A stretch of 64,000 bases of DNA from PCPOR2b sp965220385 (lineage in GTDB: Bacteria; Poribacteria; WGA-4E; PCPOR2b). Position numbers and translations under genes: made by a program. The notes under the pieces are model-generated. The model saw only the letters and a program-made list of their open reading frames with translations. It was not told the DNA's origin and searched no databases. The DNA lies in contig OZ244825.1 of assembly GCA_965220385.1 (NCBI GenBank), forward strand, positions 5,580,001-5,644,000. Direction: 5' to 3'. Shown here piece after piece: positions 54,211 through 61,517 of the stretch (position 1 is the stretch's first letter; each line of letters begins with the position of its first letter).

Positions 54211-54495
54211 ATGGCAATCATAAAACTAACGGACACAGAAATTAGGGCTCAACTTGAGGAAATATCGGGGTGGACAGTCGAAAATGGCAAGCTGCACAAG
54301 GAATTTCAATTCGACTCGTTTGTAGAAGCCTTCGGTTTTATGGCAAGCGTTGCCTTGATTGCAGAATCAATGAATCATCACCCTGAGTGGTTTAACGTCT
54401 ATAACCGCGTAAAAGTTGATCTCGCAACACACGACGTCGGAGGAATTAGCGCGTTGGATTTTGAATTGGCGAAGAGAGTCGATGCGCTTGTGTAA
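54211..54495 (+). CDS. phhB: Pterin-4a-carbinolamine dehydratase
   Basis: The 94-residue protein has the full family core, including ESMNHHPEW (catalytic His pair) and NVYNRVKVDLATHDVGGISALDFELA. It dehydrates 4a-hydroxytetrahydrobiopterin in recycling of pterin cofactors, or acts in molybdopterin- or folate-related pathways in bacteria. AGGAG precedes ATG 54211. The acyltransferase gene starts 5 bp after its stop. Confidence 0.92.
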   Translation: MAIIKLTDTEIRAQLEEISGWTVENGKLHKEFQFDSFVEAFGFMASVALIAESMNHHPEWFNVYNRVKVDLATHDVGGISALDFELAKRVDALV

Positions 54496-54500
54496 GGATT

Positions 54501-55442
54501 TTGATTGTTCACTGGCTGACTGCTTTTATCATTCGTATATTTGGGATAGCCGTCCGTTGGCTTTCCAAGCGGCATGCCCTAATGCTGGGGAGCGGTCTGG
54601 GAGACTTCCTCTACTTTGTTCTAAAGAAACGCCGTCGCATTGCCTTGAAAAATTTGCAGATTGCGTTTGGCGATGAGATGTCCACCGACGAACGTGCAAA
54701 AATTTGCCGCAGAAGTTTCCAACAGGTAGGGAAAACCGCAATCGAATTTCTGCGTTTTCCCAAGTTGACTCTCGACAATATCTGGAAAGAAGTAACCGTT
54801 GATGGGAAAGAGCACTTAATACAGGCTTTGGATAAGGGGAAAGGCGCCATCGTCTTTCTGCCCCACTTTGGAAATTGGGAGCTGCTCGCGATGGTCTATG
54901 GGGCACTCATCCCAAATCGGGCAAAGGCAATTGCGTTTCCGCTTAAAAATAGATACCTTAACGCGCTTGTCTCTCAATATCGAGAACAGCTCAGTTTAAG
55001 GTTAATCACCCGTAGGCAAGCAGTTAGGGAAACCCTCCGTGCACTCAAAGAGAATTATGCTGTCGGGTTTTTTGCGGATCAGAATGCGGGACGAGAAGGA
55101 GTCTTTGTCGACTTCTTCGGACAACAGGCATCCGCTGTTCGCGGACCTGCAACGCTCGCGCTGAAAACGGGTGCACCGCTGCTCTTGTCGATGGCTATTC
55201 GTCAGCCCGGCGACCGGCATCACGTGCTCATCACGCCAGAGATTGACTTAGAAATATCTGGCGATCTTGAACAAGACGTACAGACCAATACCGCGCGTAT
55301 CCTGAAAATCCTTGAAACATATATCCGGCAATATCCAGATCAGTGGCTCTGGACACACAATCGGTGGAAAACGCAACCAGATCCACGATGGCAGATGAAG
55401 CGACAAAGCCGGAAAATCGCTGAAAGCATAGCACCTGAATAA
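54501..55442 (+). CDS. Lipid A biosynthesis acyltransferase (LpxL/HtrB family)
   Basis: The 313-residue membrane-associated acyltransferase has an N-terminal hydrophobic helix, the H-x4-E catalytic motif (LPHFGNWELLA) and the family segment DQNAGREGVFVDFFGQ. It adds a secondary acyl chain to lipid A, which implies a Gram-negative envelope. TTG 54501 is the start; TAAGGA lies just upstream and overlaps the preceding stop, so translation is coupled to the dehydratase gene. Confidence 0.88.
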   Translation: MIVHWLTAFIIRIFGIAVRWLSKRHALMLGSGLGDFLYFVLKKRRRIALKNLQIAFGDEMSTDERAKICRRSFQQVGKTAIEFLRFPKLTLDNIWKEVTVDGKEHLIQALDKGKGAIVFLPHFGNWELLAMVYGALIPNRAKAIAFPLKNRYLNALVSQYREQLSLRLITRRQAVRETLRALKENYAVGFFADQNAGREGVFVDFFGQQASAVRGPATLALKTGAPLLLSMAIRQPGDRHHVLITPEIDLEISGDLEQDVQTNTARILKILETYIRQYPDQWLWTHNRWKTQPDPRWQMKRQSRKIAESIAPE

Positions 55443-55449
55443 TCCTATT

Positions 55450-56343
55450 TCACGCCGTCGCAATCAAAAACATCCCGATAACCATCACCACCGCCGCCAT
55501 AAATCGTATTTTTGTTTGTGATTCCTTCAGCAGATAGCCACCGAGCAATACAGCGAAGATCACAGAGCACTGTCGGAGCGCGACCACGTAGCTAACACTT
55601 TCGGTCATATACACGTAAAGGATAATCGTGTAAGAAAGCATTGAAAGAACGCCAGTTGCGAGAACCTTCTTCCATTCTTGGCGCCCTATATCTATGATTC
55701 TCCGTGACGGGAACCAAAGCATGATGTAGCTGCCATACAATACCATCGCAATTATACTCTCCATCAAAAAGTAGCTTACGGGTTGCCAAGCGTGTCGTTG
55801 GGTGGAATGGGCATAAAATTCGGACATCCCAGCCTTGTCAATCAGCGAGTAGGCGATCACTGTGCCGAGCGTTGAAAACGCCCATACCGAAGCCGGCCGC
55901 TTGATGTATACCAGCAAACCCTTGAATGTCAACCCACCACCCCGCAGCTGAAGTAGATAAATTGAGAATAATATCAAAAAAATGCCAACCAGGCCCCGCG
56001 CAGAAAGCTGCTCATCTAAAAACAGGAAGGCAAAAAAGGGGATAAATCCGGGAGCAGACCTAGCTATTGGATAGACATAAGAGATTTCGCCAGACATATA
56101 GGCGCGACTCAAGCATAGCCAGTAGAAAAAGTGGATGATACCTGACGCGATAATATAAATCCAAACCAGCTTTGGAACGATTGGCAGTTGCAACGCGAAG
56201 CCTAGGACTGCCACGCTTACCGTAAATATTCCAATCCAGAAGAAAAACAGTTGCGGCGAGCGACTTGCTTTACCATAGTAATTCCATAGCGCGTGAAAGA
56301 AAGCTGAAAATAAAACAAGTACAATAGAAATTGAGTTCTGCAC
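55450..56343 (-). CDS. EamA/DMT family transporter
   Basis: With GTG 56343 as start the protein is 297 residues, the usual length for ten-helix EamA transporters, beginning MQNSISIVLVLFSAFFHALWN. Two EamA halves are visible (YPIARSAPGFIPFFAFLFLDEQL and RQCSVIFAVLLGGYLLKESQT). The longer open frame up to 56571 would run through a perfect inverted repeat and a promoter for the opposite gene, so it is rejected. It exports amino acids or metabolites; the substrate is unknown. Confidence 0.85.
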   Translation of the reverse strand: MQNSISIVLVLFSAFFHALWNYYGKASRSPQLFFFWIGIFTVSVAVLGFALQLPIVPKLVWIYIIASGIIHFFYWLCLSRAYMSGEISYVYPIARSAPGFIPFFAFLFLDEQLSARGLVGIFLILFSIYLLQLRGGGLTFKGLLVYIKRPASVWAFSTLGTVIAYSLIDKAGMSEFYAHSTQRHAWQPVSYFLMESIIAMVLYGSYIMLWFPSRRIIDIGRQEWKKVLATGVLSMLSYTIILYVYMTESVSYVVALRQCSVIFAVLLGGYLLKESQTKIRFMAAVVMVIGMFLIATA

Positions 56344-56350
56344 AGTCTCT

Positions 56351-56373
56351 GTAGAACGTCCTGCACGTTCTAC
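56351..56373. repeat. Perfect inverted repeat upstream of the EamA gene
   Basis: GTAGAACGT and ACGTTCTAC flank a 5-bp centre, followed rightward by TTTTT. It lies 8 bp upstream of the proposed GTG start, so it may be a leader hairpin, operator or palindromic intergenic repeat. Confidence 0.5.
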
Positions 56374-56449
56374 TTTTTCCTCTATAGATTCCCAGATAAG
56401 CTCGCCAAACATGGGTATGTACACAAGTATATCACATCTTAATTTAGTT

Positions 56450-56478
56450 TTGACAGCACCATCCGCTTGTGATATAAT
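56450..56478 (+). promoter_or_regulatory. Perfect consensus sigma-70 promoter of the rhodanese-MoeB gene
   Basis: TTGACA (56450-56455), 17-bp spacer, TATAAT (56473-56478), with an extended TGA before the -10. Transcription would begin near 56485, about 76 nt upstream of the TTG start. Confidence 0.8.
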
Positions 56479-56560
56479 GAAAGCCGTAAAGAATACGGAT
56501 TCCCACCACCAATACAATCTGAGATTGTTACGTTCTATTGAACAGATGAGGTGAATTGCA

Positions 56561-57757
56561 TTGAAATCCACAGGGCAAATTATCGAAGAAGTTAAAAAAG
56601 AGATCCCAGAGGTTTCTGTTGAAGAAGCTCAGAAAGAGAAAGCGGAACGCGGGGATAATGTTGTACTGCTTGATGTCCGCGATGAAGATGAATATCGAGC
56701 GGGCTATATCCCTGATGCGGTTCATGTCACGCGGGGAATGCTTGAATTCTCGATTGAAGATGAAGTGCCAGATCGGGACAAGAGGGTAATTGTCTATTGT
56801 GCCGCAGGAATGCGATCCTTGCTCGCCGCCAAATCTCTAAGGGAACTGGGATACATGGATTCCGTATCCATGGCGGGTGGCTATCGAGACTGGTCAGCAG
56901 CAGGACTCCCGACAGCCAAAGATAAAACGATGACACCGGATCAGTTGGAGCGGTATAGCCGTCACTTTATGTTGACTGAAGTAGGCGAAAGGGGACAGTC
57001 GAAGCTGCTGAAGGCTAAGGTGCTACTCGTTGGGGCAGGTGGCTTGGGTTCGCCGGCAGGGTTATATCTTGCGGCGACAGGTGTTGGCACGCTCGGCGTG
57101 GTCGATTCGGATGTCGTCGATTTGAGCAACTTGCAGCGACAAATTCTCCACCGCACAGAAACTGTTGGCAACCCGAAGGCAGAATCTGCAGCTGAAACAA
57201 TGGCTGCCCTGAATCCTGATGTCAATGTTGTTCCCTACAATATGCGGCTATCAGAAGACAACATTATTGATCTCTTTAACGAGTATGACTTGGTCGTTGA
57301 TGGCTGCGATAACTTTGCAACTCGCTATCTGGTCAATGATGCCGCAGTGCTGACGAACACACCCATTGTACACGGCAGTATTTTCCAGTTTGAAGGGCAG
57401 GCAACCGTCCTCAAGCCACACGATGGACCGTGCTATCGGTGCATGTATCCAACACCGCCGCCGCCCGGCATGGTGCCTGGCTGAAACGAGGCTGGTGTCC
57501 TGGGCGTGCTCCCGGGTACGGTTGGTCTTGTGATGGCAACTGAAGCGGTTAAATTGTTGCTCGATGTTGGTGAACCTCTCATCGGTCGCTTGGTAATGTA
57601 TGACGCACTCAGCATGAAGTTTCGTGAGTTGAAAGTGAATCGGGATAAGAACTGTCCAATCTGCGGCGAAGAACCGACGATTACTGAACTGATTAGTGAC
57701 TACGTCGAATTTTGCGAATTGGATCATTCCGAACCGCTTGCAACTGCTGCCGACTAA
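56561..57757 (+). CDS. moeB: Rhodanese-MoeB/ThiF protein, probable selenoprotein (TGA 57482-57484 read as selenocysteine)
   Basis: Residues about 15-120 form a rhodanese domain with the persulfide loop CAAGMRS. Residues about 130-398 form a MoeB/ThiF-type E1-like adenylyltransferase with nucleotide loop VGAGGLGSPAGLYL and zinc cysteines CYRC and CPIC. Codon 308 is TGA, in the context GMVPG-TGA-NEAGVLGVLPG; relatives have Cys here, and it forms the acyl-disulfide with the sulfur carrier in ThiF. The same frame then continues 90 codons with normal family sequence, ending at 57757. A bacterial SECIS-like hairpin follows the TGA. The TTG start has GATGAGGTG upstream. The protein activates a sulfur-carrier protein in molybdopterin or thiamine synthesis. 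If TGA is a true stop, the product is a truncated 307-residue protein. Confidence 0.85.
57482..57519 (+). promoter_or_regulatory. Candidate bacterial SECIS element with Sec UGA
   Basis: After the UGA at 57482-57484, CCUGGG (57499-57504) pairs with CCCGGG (57511-57516; one U-G pair) around the loop CGUGCU, which has G at position 2. Two further pairs (GU with AC) lie below. The apical loop starts 20 nt after the UGA, within the range known for bacterial SECIS elements. Confidence 0.65.
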
Positions 57758-57819
57758 AAAATAAAGCGCAAATAATATTTTTATGCTTCACAAACTCTCG
57801 ATTTGAAAGGATCTAATTT

Positions 57820-58062
57820 ATGCTCCCTTGTCCAGGTTGTAATAATCCACTCACACAATTCCCGATCGAGCGATCGGATGTGGATCTAATGAGTTGTGAC
57901 GGCTGCCAAGGTGTTTTTCTCAATCGTCCCGGTGGAGAGCTGGAGAACGTAGATAACGCAACATTTGACGAACTCGTTGAAGCCTATGGCACCGAATATC
58001 CGATTGATGTGGATCCAAGCACCGTTACCCTGCCAGAGGCAGTGGAAGAAGCCCTCGAATAG
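57820..58062 (+). CDS. TFIIB-type zinc-ribbon protein
   Basis: The 80-residue protein has the zf-TFIIB domain: CPGCNNPLTQF, then DLMSCDGCQGVFLNRPGGEL, with four zinc cysteines. The rest is an acidic helix (EAVEEALE at the end). Function is unknown; such proteins are common in bacteria as small zinc-binding adaptors. AAAGGA precedes ATG 57820. It lies 62 bp after the rhodanese-MoeB gene and may be in the same transcript. Confidence 0.82.
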   Translation: MLPCPGCNNPLTQFPIERSDVDLMSCDGCQGVFLNRPGGELENVDNATFDELVEAYGTEYPIDVDPSTVTLPEAVEEALE

Positions 58063-58521
58063 CAACTTGTGCAGTTAATAGTTGAATTCAATAGGCCTTG
58101 CAAAGGTTCATTACTTTTGCAAGGTCATGTGCGAATCATTCCTCAAATTAACCTGCTACAGGTTGATCTCCTCAGATTAACCCCCTACCCTATCTGCGAT
58201 GAATCCCATTTCTACCATTATCCAAGCTTTTCAAGAATATCGTAACATTCAAGGGAACATTCTCCATTGTTCTGCCCCATTTTGGCTAATCTACTTCTTT
58301 TTAATTCCTATTAAGTTGATTCTTCAAATGTTTGTGCAGCACGGTGCCTATAGCAATGTGTGCTGGATTTTGATGCTGCAAGACGATCTTCAATTACAAT
58401 CCACCTGACTTTTGCCGTTGCCATACGAGAGGAATAAAACGTAAAAAACACATCTTTTACGCCTCGCACTCCGGAATAAACAGAGATTTCAAATGGCTTG
58501 TTGGCAGTTTAGGAAGTACGG
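58063..58521. other. Intergenic region with inverted repeats, no supported gene
   Basis: A 9-bp stem (CCTTGCAAA 58096-58104 with TTTGCAAGG 58116-58124) lies just after the zinc-ribbon gene. A second perfect palindrome, AACCTG-CTA-CAGGTT, is at 58150-58164, and near-direct repeats CCTCAAATTAACC and CCTCAGATTAACC flank it. A 69-codon frame at 58199 has no ribosome-binding site. Confidence 0.45.
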
Positions 58522-59352
58522 ATGACCATTCTTGAAGCGATCGTGCTTGGAATTTTACAAGGCATCACAGAGTTCTTGCCAGTGAGCAGTTCTGGTCACT
58601 TAGTTCTGATGCAGCGTTTCTTGGGGATAAAGGGATCGCAGGTTTTTTTTGATGTTATGCTCCATTTTGGGACGTTGGGGGCTGTCATCATAGTATATCA
58701 TCAGTTAATCGGATCGTTGATACGAACCGGTTTTTCCACGCTCTTTCAAGCAGATTTCTACCGACATCCCCGGTTCACAGTCAGTAACACTCCCCACCTC
58801 AAGCTGATCTGGCTTCTCCTGCTCGGCTCGATTCCTACCGGTCTAATCGCGTTGCTGTTCAGAGATACACTTGAATCAATCTTTGGCAAACCGATGGTTG
58901 TTGCTGGTATGTTAATTATCACGGGGCTAATCTTGCAACTGTCGCGTTTCGGACAAAAGCGGCGGCAAACAGGGACCCCTTTACAAGCGTGGCATACGCC
59001 ACTCATTGGGATTACCCAAGGACTCGCCATTATTCCCGGAATCTCTCGATCCGGATCAACGATTTCTCTTTCACTGCTGCTAGGGCTATCTTCACAGACT
59101 GCGGCGCAATACTCTTTTTTGCTTTCCATCCCCGCAATCTTGGGCGCAGTTGTTCTCAAACTCAAAGATGCGGAGGCGATTACAATTGCCCCAACCGTTA
59201 TCGCTGTGGGAGCATTGACTTCGTTTATTGTGGGTTACATTGCGTTGCGCTTTCTGCTTGCAATGCTCAATCGCGGGAAATTTTCTGTTTTCTCTTACTA
59301 TTGCTTCGCGTTGGGGATAATTGCGGCGATGTCAATTTGGCTGGGAGCATAA
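58522..59352 (+). CDS. uppP: Undecaprenyl-diphosphatase UppP (BacA)
   Basis: The 276-residue integral membrane phosphatase has both family motifs: GITEFLPVSSSGHLVLMQRF near the N-terminus and IPGISRSGSTISLSLLLGL in the middle. It recycles undecaprenyl diphosphate for cell wall synthesis. AGGAAG precedes ATG 58522. It is followed by a BMP-family gene 49 bp downstream. Confidence 0.94.
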   Translation: MTILEAIVLGILQGITEFLPVSSSGHLVLMQRFLGIKGSQVFFDVMLHFGTLGAVIIVYHQLIGSLIRTGFSTLFQADFYRHPRFTVSNTPHLKLIWLLLLGSIPTGLIALLFRDTLESIFGKPMVVAGMLIITGLILQLSRFGQKRRQTGTPLQAWHTPLIGITQGLAIIPGISRSGSTISLSLLLGLSSQTAAQYSFLLSIPAILGAVVLKLKDAEAITIAPTVIAVGALTSFIVGYIALRFLLAMLNRGKFSVFSYYCFALGIIAAMSIWLGA

Positions 59353-59401
59353 CCTAAGCGCAGCAAAATCCATATACAGGACTAACTTTCGAGGAATTAG
59401 C

Positions 59402-60394
59402 ATGATGCAAAAAAACCTGATTAATACTTTCGTTTATGGTGTGATGCTCATCTTTTTATGTGTTACACCAAGTGATGCAAAAACAAAAAAGATCGGATTA
59501 ATTTACGACACGGGTGGGCGTGGAGATCTGTCGTTCTGCGATGCTTCCTACGCCGGTGCTAAGAAGGCGGTCGATCAGTGGAACCTTGACCTCAAAGAGA
59601 TTACGCCTGGGCAGAGTACTGACATCGAGTTTGCATTGAGGCAGCTGGCTCGATTGAAGTATGATCTCATCATTGGGGTCGGCTTTCTCTTTCAAGAGCC
59701 GATAGAGCGGGTGGCATCTGAATTTCCAAACGTCAGATTTGCAATCATTGATGCCGAAGCCAAACGAGAGAATGTTGCCTCGTTAATTTTTAAAGCACAT
59801 GAGGGAACCTACCTTGTAGGAGCAATCGCTGCACTAAAAACAAAGACAAATCGGATAGGCTTTCTTGGTGGGATGAACGTCCCGCTCTTGCACGCCTTTG
59901 AAGCAGGCTATTACGCCGGGGCAAAGGCTATCAATCCAGAGATTGAGATCCTCATCGATTATGCAGGCGTTACCCCGAAAGCCTTCAGCGACCCCGCCAA
60001 AGGGAAAGAACTTGCCCTGGCGCAGTACAACAAAGGAGTCGACATAATCTTGGCAGCAGCGGGCGCAACCAGCCTGGGCATACTCGAAGCCGCCAAGGAG
60101 AAGCAGAAGCATCTCATCTGGGTGGATGCGAATGGAAACCATCTCGCGCCGGGTCTTGTTCTGACGAGCATGATCAAAGGAGTCGAACTCGCAGTCTACC
60201 AAACAATCCAAGCCATCGTTGAGGACAACTTTACCGGTGGAATAAAATTGTACGGTCTCAAGGAGGGAGGCATTGAATATATCATTGATGCCAACAACCA
60301 AGGGGAGCTATCAGCAGAAGTGCTGGAACACGTGGAAGCACTCAAAAAGCAGATTATTGACGGAGAAATTGTTCCTCCATCGGAAAGAGAATAA
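59402..60394 (+). CDS. BMP-family substrate-binding protein (PnrA/Med-like)
   Basis: The 330-residue protein has a signal peptide (MMQKNLINTFVYGVMLIFLC, cleavage after SDA). The BMP-type core includes IGLIYDTGGRGDLSFCDASY, YDLIIGVGFLFQEPIERVA, VGAIAALKTKTNRIGFLGG and MIKGVELAVYQTI. Relatives bind purine nucleosides for ABC import. The cysteine at residue 20 might be a lipobox, but the sequence around it is poor. ATG 59402 has GAGGAAT upstream. No permease or ATPase genes are adjacent. Confidence 0.85.
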   Translation: MMQKNLINTFVYGVMLIFLCVTPSDAKTKKIGLIYDTGGRGDLSFCDASYAGAKKAVDQWNLDLKEITPGQSTDIEFALRQLARLKYDLIIGVGFLFQEPIERVASEFPNVRFAIIDAEAKRENVASLIFKAHEGTYLVGAIAALKTKTNRIGFLGGMNVPLLHAFEAGYYAGAKAINPEIEILIDYAGVTPKAFSDPAKGKELALAQYNKGVDIILAAAGATSLGILEAAKEKQKHLIWVDANGNHLAPGLVLTSMIKGVELAVYQTIQAIVEDNFTGGIKLYGLKEGGIEYIIDANNQGELSAEVLEHVEALKKQIIDGEIVPPSERE

Positions 60395-60485
60395 GATGGG
60401 TGCCCTGTTGAGATCTGACTTGCTCGAATAGGGATTCTTCCATGAATGCACTTAAATCGGTATAACGTAAAACGTGGAGACTAAT

Positions 60486-61364
60486 ATGAACGAACGTGAA
60501 AAATTCCTCTTCGATCTTCGAGGTTATCTCCGGGTTGAAAACTTCCTGACTCCTGGAGAGGTTCAGACGCTCAATGATGCTGTTGATGCCAACCGTGACA
60601 AATACATGGAGGATGACAAGATGTACGGTCTCGGCATGGATGGTACGCGCAAGCGTAGATCTATGACAGGGATGCTAAACTGGGAACAGCCCTGGTGCCA
60701 GCCGTTCCGAGATCTCATAGCCCACCAAAAACTCATTCCCTATCTCAATACCCTTTTTGGTCGTGGTTGGAGAATGGACCACGACCCTTTTTTACTCCTC
60801 TCTCGGAAGGGCACCGGTGGACACGGCTTACACGGTGCAACCAGTAGACATTTCGACGGTACACAGTATTATACCTATGCAAATGGCGAGATGCGCGCGG
60901 GACTAATTGTCTGTCAGTTCCAGTTGGTGAACATCAATCCCGGAGATGGCGGACTCGCTGTTATTCCGGGCAGCCACAAGGCGAACTTCCTTTGTCCTGA
61001 AGATATCATGCTTTACGATGCCAACCAAGAGGTTGTGTATAACGTGGCAAGCAAAGCGGGAGATCTCGTCATCTTCATGGAAGCTACCATTCACGGTGCG
61101 CTGCCTTGGAATGCTGATCATGAAAGGCGTTCTCTACTCTACCGCTATTGTCCAAAGTCTATGCACACCAGCGGCGGTATTTATCAAACCAGCATGCCTA
61201 CATGGGTTAGCGAGTTGACAGAAGCGCAGCAGGCAGCGCTTGAGCCGCCTTACATCTATAACCGGCCTCTTATTGAGGACGACGGAGTTAGCTTGGTGCA
61301 GCCTGGTCAAGAGCCAGAACCCCACAGACCACGCGGCAAAGCCGAAATGAATTCTGATAAGTGA
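60486..61364 (+). CDS. PhyH-type Fe(II)/2-oxoglutarate dioxygenase
   Basis: The 292-residue protein has the iron site H-x-D (TSRHFDGTQ), distal H (TIHGALPWN) and R (ERRSLLYRY). The N-terminus (FLFDLRGYLRVENFLTPGEV) is typical of PhyH-like enzymes. ATG 60486 with GGAG upstream is chosen over GTG 60474. It precedes a DUF6785-like membrane gene, and a second PhyH gene lies beyond that. The substrate is unknown. Confidence 0.88.
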   Translation: MNEREKFLFDLRGYLRVENFLTPGEVQTLNDAVDANRDKYMEDDKMYGLGMDGTRKRRSMTGMLNWEQPWCQPFRDLIAHQKLIPYLNTLFGRGWRMDHDPFLLLSRKGTGGHGLHGATSRHFDGTQYYTYANGEMRAGLIVCQFQLVNINPGDGGLAVIPGSHKANFLCPEDIMLYDANQEVVYNVASKAGDLVIFMEATIHGALPWNADHERRSLLYRYCPKSMHTSGGIYQTSMPTWVSELTEAQQAALEPPYIYNRPLIEDDGVSLVQPGQEPEPHRPRGKAEMNSDK

Positions 61365-61517
61365 GTACCTATCGAAAACCTTTACATATCCTGTCTTACC
61401 CATTTCTACCTCCTCAGCTTTGAGCGGCGATGGGGATGTCCAGACCAAAAGGGGACAAAACGGAATCGAAGAAAACTGATCATAGCAAAGTCTTGAACGG
61501 ATCGGAGGAATGACTCT

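Noticed and set aside
55450..56571. Long 373-residue reading of the EamA transporter
   Set aside because: The extra N-terminal part crosses a perfect inverted repeat and the opposite strand's consensus promoter, and would exceed normal family length.
57482..57757. A simple nonsense mutation splitting the MoeB/ThiF gene
   Set aside because: The frame continues without stops for 90 codons in fully family-like sequence and a SECIS-like hairpin follows; truncation remains the main alternative and is kept as such in the feature entry.
58199..58408. Possible 69-codon gene
   Set aside because: No ribosome-binding site and no recognisable family; hydrophobic composition alone is not enough.
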